This document shows, piece by piece, positions 1 to 6,449 of a stretch of DNA of 8,260 nucleotides. The notes below the pieces were generated by a model. It did no database searches, had not been told where the DNA came from, and saw nothing but the letters and a program-made list of their open reading frames with translations. The stretch spans positions 1 to 8,260 of the forward strand of contig JAIYBD010000252.1 of assembly GCA_027488715.1 (NCBI GenBank), written 5' to 3'. The DNA comes from Bacteroidota bacterium (GTDB lineage Bacteria; Bacteroidota; Bacteroidia; UBA7662; CANHCV01). The stretch's first letter is position 1, and each line of letters opens with the position of its first letter. The position numbers and the translations under genes are program-made.

Positions 1-324
1 GTGTTAAAAATGGCGGCTGATCGTTTACGACGGGAGCAAGGCATTGAACGATTGTTCATCACCTTGAGTGAGAAAGGAGTCTTTTTAGACGATGGAAAAG
101 AGTCGCATTTAATTCCAGCGCACATTCGAAAGATTGCCGATGTTTCGGGTGCTGGAGATACTGTTATTTCCATCGCCAGTTTGGCCTTATCGTTGGGATG
201 GCCTTCCGAAAAAATTGCCCAATTGAGTAATTTGGCGGGTGGTTTGGTGTGCGAAGAAGTGGGTGTGGTGCCCATTCAGAAAGAAATCTTTTTTACCGAA
301 GCCCAAGAATTCAACATTCTCTAA
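1..324 (+). CDS. PfkB-family carbohydrate kinase, C-terminal fragment (heptose-7-phosphate kinase-like)
   Basis: The reading frame is open from the first base and ends at TAA 322-324, so about 107 C-terminal residues of a protein normally near 300-330 residues are visible. The true start lies upstream. The key motif is V-S-G-A-G-D-T at residues 48-54, the PfkB/ribokinase signature: the glycines form the anion hole and D53 is the expected catalytic base. Before it, an ITLSEKG segment (20-26) matches the strand-turn around the nucleotide site. After it, NLAGGLVCEEVGVVPI matches the usual C-terminal helix and the KxG-like end. Family members phosphorylate sugars in the cytoplasm using ATP. The RfaE/HldE kinase branch, which makes heptose bisphosphate for surface glycans, fits best by overall look and by the envelope context, but the substrate-binding half is missing. 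No adenylyltransferase domain follows. The kinase assignment is firm; the substrate is inferred. Confidence 0.82.
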   Translation: MLKMAADRLRREQGIERLFITLSEKGVFLDDGKESHLIPAHIRKIADVSGAGDTVISIASLALSLGWPSEKIAQLSNLAGGLVCEEVGVVPIQKEIFFTEAQEFNIL

Positions 325-335
325 GGTTAATTTAG

Positions 336-358
336 CTTAAAATTTGCTCAATTTTAAG
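336..358. repeat. Perfect 9-bp inverted repeat, possible weak terminator or operator
   Basis: The arms CTTAAAATT (336-344) and AATTTTAAG (350-358) are perfect reverse complements separated by a 5-base loop TGCTC. The stem has one G-C pair and eight A-T pairs, so an RNA hairpin would be weak. It begins 12 bases after the kinase stop. A T-rich stretch (TTATTTTTA, 366-374) follows about 8 bases later rather than directly, which is poor for a classical intrinsic terminator. The right arm falls in the spacer of a candidate promoter and the left arm overlaps its upstream element, so an operator role is equally possible. The repeat is seen directly; its function is inferred. Confidence 0.5.
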
Positions 359-374
359 AAATGCCTTATTTTTA
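343..374 (+). promoter_or_regulatory. Candidate Bacteroidota promoter for the DUF6089 gene
   Basis: A TTTG at 343-346 is followed, after 20 bases, by TATTTTTA at 367-374, which matches the Bacteroidota -7 consensus TAnnTTTG at all but the last base. The spacing agrees with the known -33/-7 arrangement. The ATG at 380 is only 5 bases beyond the element, so the transcript would be leaderless or nearly so. It sits in the only sizeable gap before the envelope cluster, where a promoter is expected. Confidence 0.42.
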
Positions 375-379
375 CGAGA

Positions 380-2077
380 ATGAAAACCCTCTTCCTTAGC
401 CTTTTTACCCTAGCTACATCTGTTTTGGCCTGGGGTCAAAAAATTGAATTTGGCATTGGCACTTACGCAGCCATGTATCGCGGTGATCTCATTCAGGATT
501 ATGGCAGTGCCTCTTCTTTTTCAGCGTATTCCAATTACATGGTTTCCAACTTAGGTTATGGCGGTTCTTTGCATTTGAAAAATAACTTTGACAATCAAAA
601 AGCCATTCGTTTTGGACTTACCTATGGACATCTTTCGGGTGCCGATAGTCGTTCCATGAGTGGAAAAAATGGAGATTCGAGAAAGGTAAGAAATTTGAGT
701 TTTTTCACTGATATTTTAGAGTTTTCTGCCATGTACGATTACAATTTCCGTCCATTTGGCATTGATAAGTACGAATACCGGTTTACGCCCTATGTTGTTG
801 GAGGGTTGGCGTTGTTTCATTTTAATCCGAAAACCGAATACAAAGGAAAGGTTTACGAGCTGCAACCCCTGAACACCGAAGGTCAAAATTTGATCAAGTA
901 TCCGAATAAAAATAGCTACGCCCTGACCACGTTGGCGATTCCTTTGGGGGCTGGATTGCGCTTCGCACTAACTGACCATTTGAGAATGGATTTGGAATTC
1001 AATTATCGCTTTACCACCACCGATTATTTGGATGATGTGAGTGGCACTTATGCCGATAATCCCACCATGAAATCCAACTACGGTGAAGTTTCAGCTGCAC
1101 TTGCCGATCGCCGCTTGGAAAAAGGACTTGCTCCATTGGATGAGGGTACAGCCCGTGGTAGTTCAAAATATCGAGATGGTTACATCATGATGGGCCTTCA
1201 TTTCCGTTATACCATCATTAATAATGCTTGCGCTGCTTTTCGTAAATTTATGAAAAAACTAATCGTCATCTTACTCTTGTTTCCTGTTTTTAATTCCTTT
1301 TCTCAAGTTAAACAGCTTTATGAAATTGGATTTACGCAAGGAAGCTCAGAATATCAAGGAGATTTAAAACCTCAAGTCTCATTCGGTGGCTACCAAAATT
1401 TTACCGAGATTTGGGGCAAAAAGGTGATTTCTCCTTATTTTGGATTGAAAGCTGGAATTTCTAGAGCGACTCTTTCCGGATCGGATGCCAACAGCAATCA
1501 ACCTTGGCAGGAACGTCGCAATTTGAGTTTCGATAACGTAGCTACCCGCGTTTCTTTTTCTACCGAATTTCACTTCCGAGCCTATAAGCCTCAAGTGATG
1601 GGAGCTCGTTTTACCCCTTATTTGAATTTGGGAATTGCCTTGGTGGGTCATTCACCTACGGCTGTTTTTCAAAATACCGATGTTGTTTTACGTGATCAAG
1701 GTACAGAGGGTCAATATTTCTTGCGAAGTGGATCTTTGAAGCCGTACTCTAAGGTAACGTTTGCCGTTCCCATTCAAGGAGGGATAAAGGCTCATTTGGG
1801 CGGACCGTGGGCTTTGGCTATGGAAGTGGGGGTGACTCATACCCTTACTGATTATTTGGACGATGTGAGTTCAGCTTATCCGGGAAGAAAGAATTTCGAA
1901 ATTGAAAAGCAAAAGGGTGCCATCAAATACTCGGACCGTTCTGCAGAAATTGGCCAAGCCGAGTTTGTTGCTGGGAAACAAAGAGGAGTAGGCAATTTTA
2001 ACGACGCCTACTACCACGCCGGTTTAACCTTGATTTATTCCATTTCTACAGGCACATGTGCTGCGTTTCAACGCTAA
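380..2077 (+). CDS. Fused tandem DUF6089-family outer-membrane beta-barrel proteins (two modules in one frame)
   Basis: This 565-residue frame holds two homologous modules. Module 1 (residues 1-290) begins with a signal peptide, K2 then a hydrophobic run to about G19, with Q20 as likely mature N-terminus. Module 2 (291-565) begins with a second complete signal peptide, MKKLIVILLL through FSQ. Shared landmarks are Y-x-G-D-L near each mature start, RNLSF, RFTPY, the DUF6089 hallmark DYLDDVS (215-221 and 491-497), an aromatic last strand, and a C-x-x-F tail (CAAF at 284-287 and 560-563). Alternating hydrophobic strands fit a small outer-membrane barrel; the molecular function of DUF6089 is unknown. 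The ATG at 380 is chosen over an in-frame TTG at 344 because it places the signal peptide at the N-terminus and follows the candidate promoter. The gene lies 9 bases before uppS, the usual place for DUF6089 genes in Bacteroidota. The odd point is the missing stop between modules, which may be a real fusion or a sequence error. Confidence 0.8.
   Translation: MKTLFLSLFTLATSVLAWGQKIEFGIGTYAAMYRGDLIQDYGSASSFSAYSNYMVSNLGYGGSLHLKNNFDNQKAIRFGLTYGHLSGADSRSMSGKNGDSRKVRNLSFFTDILEFSAMYDYNFRPFGIDKYEYRFTPYVVGGLALFHFNPKTEYKGKVYELQPLNTEGQNLIKYPNKNSYALTTLAIPLGAGLRFALTDHLRMDLEFNYRFTTTDYLDDVSGTYADNPTMKSNYGEVSAALADRRLEKGLAPLDEGTARGSSKYRDGYIMMGLHFRYTIINNACAAFRKFMKKLIVILLLFPVFNSFSQVKQLYEIGFTQGSSEYQGDLKPQVSFGGYQNFTEIWGKKVISPYFGLKAGISRATLSGSDANSNQPWQERRNLSFDNVATRVSFSTEFHFRAYKPQVMGARFTPYLNLGIALVGHSPTAVFQNTDVVLRDQGTEGQYFLRSGSLKPYSKVTFAVPIQGGIKAHLGGPWALAMEVGVTHTLTDYLDDVSSAYPGRKNFEIEKQKGAIKYSDRSAEIGQAEFVAGKQRGVGNFNDAYYHAGLTLIYSISTGTCAAFQR
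1250..2077 (+). other. Second DUF6089 module with its own start codon and signal peptide (possible separate gene)
   Basis: The ATG at 1250-1252 opens a 275-residue segment that looks like a complete secreted protein: two lysines, a hydrophobic stretch of about 12 residues, a polar region and an S-Q cleavage site, followed by a full DUF6089 barrel ending in CAAFQR. It is in frame with the preceding module, which ends in CAAFRKF directly before this ATG. No Shine-Dalgarno sequence precedes it; the upstream bases are TTTTCGTAAATTT, and Bacteroidota often start without one. If ribosomes initiate here, a free second protein would be made even without an upstream stop. It is listed as an alternative reading of the same DNA, not as an additional gene. 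Confidence 0.55.
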
Positions 2078-2082
2078 CTTTG
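2075..2082 (+). promoter_or_regulatory. Internal promoter -7 element ahead of uppS, overlapping the upstream stop codon
   Basis: TAACTTTG is an exact match to the Bacteroidota -7 consensus TAnnTTTG. Its first three bases are the TAA stop of the DUF6089 gene, and only four bases separate it from the uppS ATG at 2087, so a transcript starting here would have almost no leader. I see no convincing TTG-type -33 element 19-21 bases upstream; that part is less conserved in these promoters. It could let uppS-bamA be transcribed independently of the DUF6089 gene. Confidence 0.42.
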
Positions 2083-2086
2083 TGAG

Positions 2087-2833
2087 ATGGATTCTTTGAC
2101 CAGTCAGATTCAACCCGATCGTTTGCCCCAACACATTGCCATCATTATGGATGGGAACGGCCGTTGGGCAAAATCTTCCGGAAAAAATCGAATTTTTGGT
2201 CATAAAAATGGGGTAGAAGCGGTTCGTAAAACCACTGAAATGTGCGCCAAATTGGGTATTCCCTACCTTACCCTCTACGCTTTTTCTACCGAAAACTGGA
2301 ACCGCCCCAGCCTAGAAGTTCGGGCTCTCATGCAACTGTTGGTTCAAGCAATTCAAAAAGAAACAGCTACGCTTCAAAAGAATAACATTCGATTGAATGC
2401 CATTGGCGATTTAAACCAACTGCCTTCTTCTACCCGAAAATCGTTGGAAAAAGCCATTGCTGAAACGGCTGGAAATACGCGCATGACGCTTACGCTGGCC
2501 CTCTCCTACTCCAGCCGATGGGAAATTACCGAAGCCGTAAAATCTATTCTGAACGAATACAAAAACAACCCTTTCCCCATCGATTCCGTTAACGATCAGT
2601 TCATCAGTCAATTTTTGGAAACCGCTTCCATGCCCGATCCCGATTTATTGATTCGAACAAGTGGTGAATTCCGCATTTCAAACTTCCTACTTTGGCAATT
2701 AGCCTATTCCGAATTGTACTTCAGCTCGAAATTATGGCCTGAATTCGGAGAAGAAGATTTGGTGGAAGCCATTCTTGATTATCAAAAAAGAGAACGCCGA
2801 TTTGGAAAAACTTCTGAACAATTAAAGCCTTGA
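2087..2833 (+). CDS. uppS: Isoprenyl transferase (undecaprenyl diphosphate synthase)
   Basis: This cytoplasmic cis-prenyltransferase condenses isopentenyl diphosphate units onto farnesyl diphosphate to make undecaprenyl diphosphate, the carrier lipid for peptidoglycan and surface glycans. At 248 residues it has the normal family length. All signature regions are present: H-I-A-I-I-M-D-G-N-G-R-W-A at 16-28, with D22 the expected Mg/diphosphate-binding aspartate; the GHKNG segment at 38-42; Y-A-F-S-T-E-N-W at 64-71; S-Y-S-S-R-W-E at 140-146; and the C-terminal D-L-L-I-R-T-S-G-E (186-194) followed by R-I-S-N-F-L-L-W-Q and the A-Y-S-E-L-Y-F segment, which binds diphosphate and forms the dimer interface. 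The ATG at 2087 is the only start that keeps the short N-terminus typical of the family. Its TGA stop overlaps the bamA ATG by one base, suggesting translational coupling. Confidence 0.97.
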   Translation: MDSLTSQIQPDRLPQHIAIIMDGNGRWAKSSGKNRIFGHKNGVEAVRKTTEMCAKLGIPYLTLYAFSTENWNRPSLEVRALMQLLVQAIQKETATLQKNNIRLNAIGDLNQLPSSTRKSLEKAIAETAGNTRMTLTLALSYSSRWEITEAVKSILNEYKNNPFPIDSVNDQFISQFLETASMPDPDLLIRTSGEFRISNFLLWQLAYSELYFSSKLWPEFGEEDLVEAILDYQKRERRFGKTSEQLKP

Positions 2834-5358
2834 TGAAATCATTCTTTCTCCTTCTTTCCTCCGTTGCGCTCGTCATCCTTTTTGCATCGCCATCCCAGGC
2901 CCAGAACGACACCCTGTACGATTTTTCCCAAACAGCCAAGGAATACAAAGTTGCCGGAGTAAAAGTAGAGGGAACTCAATTTCTGGATCCCGATATTTTG
3001 GTCATCATTGCTGGAGTTCGGACAGGGAAAACCATCAAAATTCCGGGGGAAGAGTTACCAAACGCCATCAAGAAACTGTGGAAACAAGGACTTTTTGGCG
3101 ATGTCAAAATTCGAATCGATAGCATCAATGGCGATCAAATTTATCTTACTTACGTCCTGCAAGAGAAACCTAAAATCTCTAAGTTCGCCTTCAACAGCAG
3201 CTTGAAAAAAGGAGATGTTGACGACATCAACGACGATATTAAAAAGTACAAAGGCGCGGTATTAACCGAAAACGTAAAACAAAGTTGCACCAATCTAATT
3301 CGAAGTCACTACCTAAAAAAAGGGTACTACAACATCGATGTGAGTTACGAAGAAGTTCCTGATACCACCGCTACCAATGCGGTTTTCTTGAAAGTGAAGG
3401 TTAACCCTGGGAACAAATACCGCATTGGAGAAGTGGTTTTCGAAGGTAATTCAGCCATTACTTCCGCCAAAGCCTTGCGAACCTTCAAAAAAGTAAAACC
3501 GTATGTTTGGTGGAATGTCTTCCGCGGATCTAAGTTTTCCCAAGGCGAGTTCGTTGAAGATCAAGAAAAACTTCTTGGGAAATACAAGAATTTAGGCTAC
3601 CTAAATGCGGCGATTGTTCAAGATACCTTTTACCCCATTTCCGATAATCGCCTTCGCGTCCTGGTAAAAATCGAGGAAGGACGTCAGTTCTTCTTCCGAA
3701 ACGTTACCGTTTCCGGAAACACCATTTACCCCGATTCTCTGCTTGAAAGCATTTTAGGCGTGAAAAAAGGCGATGTTTTTAACCAAAGCTTATTGGATCA
3801 GCGCTTGTACATGGACCAAAGTGGAAGGGATATCACGTCGTTGTACATGGACAACGGGTATTTGTTTTTTCAATTGAATCCAACACAAATTCCCGTTGGT
3901 GAAGATTCCATCGATTTGCAAGTGAGCATCAGCGAAGGAACCCAAGCTACCATCAACAAAATCACCATCAAAGGAAACGAAAAAACCAATGATCACGTGA
4001 TCATGCGCGAATTGCGCACCAAACCCGGCCAGAAATTCTCTCGAAACGATATCATTCGTACCACGCGTGAACTTGGTCAATTGGGCTTCTTCGATCCCGA
4101 GCAAATCAACATCGTTCCTTATCCCAATCCTGCCACAGGAACAGTAGATTTGGAATATACGGTGGTTGAAAAATCGTCGGATCAGGTAGAGTTATCGGGG
4201 GGATTCGGAGGACGATTTTTCGTGGGATCGCTTGGATTAACCTTGAACAACTTTTCAGCAAAAAATGCATTGAACCCCAAGAAGTGGGCTCCTGTGCCAA
4301 CCGGCGACGGTCAGAAATTGGGAATTCGGGCCGTGGCTAATGCCTTATTCTTCCGTTCCTACAACCTATCATTTACCGAGCCTTGGTTGGGAGGAAAAAA
4401 ACCCAATTCCTTCGGTGTTAGTTTGTACAGCTCCCAACAATTGAATGGTATCGCCAAATACACCGACGATTCCCTTGGAAATCGGGTACTGAATCCTAAT
4501 CACGGTAGCTTAACCATTTACGGAGCCAGTGTATCCTTAGGGAAACGTTTGAAAAAACCGGATGATTTCTTCAACATCCTTCATTCCATCAATTACCAGC
4601 GTTACGAAATCAACAAATACGGATCCATCAATGCCTTTTTGTCGAACGGTTCGGCCAATTCCATTTTCATTCGTGAAACGTTGAGCCGTAATTCGGTGGG
4701 TGATAACCCCATCTTCCCGACCTATGGAAGTAACATTACACTTTCGTTGGCCATGACGCCTCCCCGTAGCCTTTTTACCGATGTTCCCTTTGAAAAAGCA
4801 TCTGCCGAAGATCGGTACAAGTGGATTGAGTACCACAAATGGCGATTCGACGGGGCATGGTACACCTCACTTACAGGTAAATTCGTGTTGGCAACCCAAG
4901 TGCAACTCGGGTTTTTGGGCGGATATTCAAGAAATATTGAACAGCCCTTCGGACGATTCTTTGTGGGTGGTTCTGGTTTAACCGGATTTAATTTGGACGA
5001 CCGCGAATTGATTCGTTTGCGAGGATATGCCGATAATTCCATTGGCCCTCGAGTGAATATTAATCCCATTGGCGGAAAAATGTTCCAGAAATTTACGGCC
5101 GAGTTGAGGTATCCGGTGTCATTAAATCCGCAAGCCAGCGTTTACGTGTTGGGATTTTTGGAAGCCGGTAATAACTTTGCCAACATTCGCTCCTTTCAAC
5201 CCTTCAATAACTTGAAATCGGCCGGAGCGGGAATTCGTGTTTTCTTACCCATGTTTGGACTTCTCGGCGTAGATTGGGGTTATGGTTTCGATAATAATCC
5301 CAACTTCAACATCACCAAACGGGGGAATTTGCACATCAGTATTGGTCAAACTTTTTAA
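2833..5358 (+). CDS. bamA: Outer-membrane protein assembly factor BamA
   Basis: BamA is the core of the machine that folds and inserts beta-barrel proteins into the outer membrane. The 841-residue protein has a signal peptide (residues 1-23, ending SQA before Q24), then five POTRA-like repeats in the periplasm at roughly 38-112, 113-194, 195-283, 284-368 and 369-447, recognisable by recurring V-x-V-x-G-N and GYL/GFF patterns. The C-terminal Omp85/D15 barrel spans about 449-841. Its conserved loop-6 R-G-[FY] motif is R730-G731-Y732, and the chain ends in an aromatic F, as expected for a beta-signal. Length and layout match Bacteroidota homologues. The ATG at 2833 overlaps the uppS stop as TGATG; an in-frame TTG at 2830 would add one residue and is less likely. 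The two Skp-like chaperone genes follow immediately, and they deliver BamA's clients. Confidence 0.96.
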   Translation: MKSFFLLLSSVALVILFASPSQAQNDTLYDFSQTAKEYKVAGVKVEGTQFLDPDILVIIAGVRTGKTIKIPGEELPNAIKKLWKQGLFGDVKIRIDSINGDQIYLTYVLQEKPKISKFAFNSSLKKGDVDDINDDIKKYKGAVLTENVKQSCTNLIRSHYLKKGYYNIDVSYEEVPDTTATNAVFLKVKVNPGNKYRIGEVVFEGNSAITSAKALRTFKKVKPYVWWNVFRGSKFSQGEFVEDQEKLLGKYKNLGYLNAAIVQDTFYPISDNRLRVLVKIEEGRQFFFRNVTVSGNTIYPDSLLESILGVKKGDVFNQSLLDQRLYMDQSGRDITSLYMDNGYLFFQLNPTQIPVGEDSIDLQVSISEGTQATINKITIKGNEKTNDHVIMRELRTKPGQKFSRNDIIRTTRELGQLGFFDPEQINIVPYPNPATGTVDLEYTVVEKSSDQVELSGGFGGRFFVGSLGLTLNNFSAKNALNPKKWAPVPTGDGQKLGIRAVANALFFRSYNLSFTEPWLGGKKPNSFGVSLYSSQQLNGIAKYTDDSLGNRVLNPNHGSLTIYGASVSLGKRLKKPDDFFNILHSINYQRYEINKYGSINAFLSNGSANSIFIRETLSRNSVGDNPIFPTYGSNITLSLAMTPPRSLFTDVPFEKASAEDRYKWIEYHKWRFDGAWYTSLTGKFVLATQVQLGFLGGYSRNIEQPFGRFFVGGSGLTGFNLDDRELIRLRGYADNSIGPRVNINPIGGKMFQKFTAELRYPVSLNPQASVYVLGFLEAGNNFANIRSFQPFNNLKSAGAGIRVFLPMFGLLGVDWGYGFDNNPNFNITKRGNLHISIGQTF

Positions 5359-5359
5359 G

Positions 5360-5878
5360 ATGAAAAAACTTCTTTTCGTTGCACTCTTCTTTTTCGCAGC
5401 CCAATGGGCCTCGGCCCAGCGTTGGTGCTACGTGAGTTCGGAATACATCTTGAATAAAATGCCCGAGTATTCGGCCGCACAAAAACAAGTGGATGCCCTC
5501 TCGGAAACCTGGGCCAAAGAAATTGAAACTCGTTCTGCCGACATTGCTAAAATGTACCGAACGTTGGAGGCGGAAAAAGCCCTTTTAACCGAGGAAATGT
5601 TGAAAAGAAGAAAGTCTGAAATCGAACTCAAAGAAAAAGAGTTGAGCGATCTTCAGCAAAAGCGATTCGGATTCGAAGGCGACCTTTTCAAAAAGAAACA
5701 AGAAATGATCAAACCCATTCAGGACAAAGTGTACAACGCCGTTCAGCGACTCGCCCGAGAGAAGCAATACGATTTCGTATTCGATAAATCGGGAGAGCTC
5801 TTGATGTTGTACTCCAATGCCAAATTCGACAAAAGCGATGAGGTGTTGGAAATGATGGGAATCGCAGGTAAAAAATAA
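5360..5878 (+). CDS. OmpH/Skp-family periplasmic chaperone, first copy
   Basis: The 172-residue protein has a signal peptide (MKKLLF start, cleavage after A19 before Q20), a short strand region (WCYVSSEYIL), a long charged helical stretch of about residues 45-130 rich in E, K, Q and L, and a closing beta segment (YDFVFDKSGELLMLY). This is the Skp/OmpH plan, in which helical tentacles of a trimer hold unfolded outer-membrane proteins in the periplasm. The ATG at 5360 lies one base after the bamA stop and puts the signal peptide at the N-terminus; an upstream in-frame ATG at 5282 lies inside bamA and would bury the signal peptide. A cysteine at position 23 sits close to the mature N-terminus but is not in a lipobox. 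It is similar to the next gene, probably by tandem duplication. Confidence 0.92.
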   Translation: MKKLLFVALFFFAAQWASAQRWCYVSSEYILNKMPEYSAAQKQVDALSETWAKEIETRSADIAKMYRTLEAEKALLTEEMLKRRKSEIELKEKELSDLQQKRFGFEGDLFKKKQEMIKPIQDKVYNAVQRLAREKQYDFVFDKSGELLMLYSNAKFDKSDEVLEMMGIAGKK

Positions 5879-5890
5879 TTCACACATAAC

Positions 5891-6448
5891 ATGAAAAAAC
5901 TTCTCTTTCTCGCGTTCATCGCATTCAGTACAGGTGCTTTTGCCCAAGTAAAATTAGGCCACCTCAATTCATCCGATTTAATCGCCGTTCTTCCTGGATA
6001 TAAACTTGCGCAAGATTCGTTGATCAATTACGACAAACAAATCAAAGACGATTACAAAGTTCTTTTGACCGAATTGGAAAGCAAAATGGGCGAATACGAA
6101 AATATGTCCAAAAACCCAGCAACCTCAAAAACGTTGTTGGAATTGAAACGCAAAGACGTGGAAGGTCTTCAGATGCGCATGCAAGAATTCGAATCGTTGG
6201 CCAACGAAGATATTCAGAATAAAAAGCAAGAATTGTTGAAACCTTTGGTCGATAAAATCAATGCTGCCATTGAAGAAGTAGCCAAAGAAGGCGGTTATAC
6301 CTATGTTTTTGATAGTTCTGTAGGCGTTTTACTTTATGCCAAAGATTCGGAAGATATTTCCGATAAGGTAAAGGTGAAATTGAAAATCGCAACCGATCCT
6401 AAACCAGCCACCGATAAACCAGCTCCCGCCAAAGGAGGTAAGAAATAA
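5891..6448 (+). CDS. OmpH/Skp-family periplasmic chaperone, second copy
   Basis: The 185-residue protein has a signal peptide (cleavage after A18 before Q19), the strand K-L-G-H-L-N-S-S-D-L-I, the typical L-P-G-Y-K at the start of the helical arm, a long charged helix of about residues 40-130, and the closing strand Y-T-Y-V-F-D-S-S. It is predicted to act as a periplasmic holdase for outer-membrane proteins, like the copy before it. Unlike that copy it carries a flexible C-terminal tail rich in Pro, Ala and Lys (about 166-185), which may contact membrane or partner proteins. The first 14 bases of the two coding sequences are identical (ATGAAAAAACTTCT), consistent with duplication. It starts 12 bases after the first copy ends. 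Its last codons also contain a strong Shine-Dalgarno sequence for murI. Confidence 0.92.
   Translation: MKKLLFLAFIAFSTGAFAQVKLGHLNSSDLIAVLPGYKLAQDSLINYDKQIKDDYKVLLTELESKMGEYENMSKNPATSKTLLELKRKDVEGLQMRMQEFESLANEDIQNKKQELLKPLVDKINAAIEEVAKEGGYTYVFDSSVGVLLYAKDSEDISDKVKVKLKIATDPKPATDKPAPAKGGKK
6431..6439 (+). promoter_or_regulatory. Strong Shine-Dalgarno sequence for murI
   Basis: AAAGGAGGT is fully complementary to the usual 16S 3' tail and lies 10 bases before the murI ATG at 6450. It is embedded in the K-G-G-K-K codons at the end of the preceding gene, so it may partly reflect that coding need. Most Bacteroidota genes lack such sites, and the other starts in this window show none as good. Confidence 0.5.
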
Positions 6449-6449
6449 A

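Noticed and set aside
344..379. Upstream TTG start adding 12 residues to the DUF6089 frame
   Set aside because: It would put a charged, cysteine-containing extension before the signal peptide, and it lies within the palindrome and candidate promoter. The ATG at 380 gives a normal signal peptide.
5282..5359. Upstream ATG extending the first Skp-like gene by 26 residues
   Set aside because: The extension lies within the end of bamA and would move the signal peptide inward. The ATG at 5360 directly after the bamA stop is far more plausible.
5585..5947. Reverse-strand open frame (120 codons) across the two Skp-like genes
   Set aside because: It spans the end of one real gene and the start of the next, and its F-, L- and E-rich product mirrors the lysine- and glutamate-rich coding strand. 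No start context or domain supports it.
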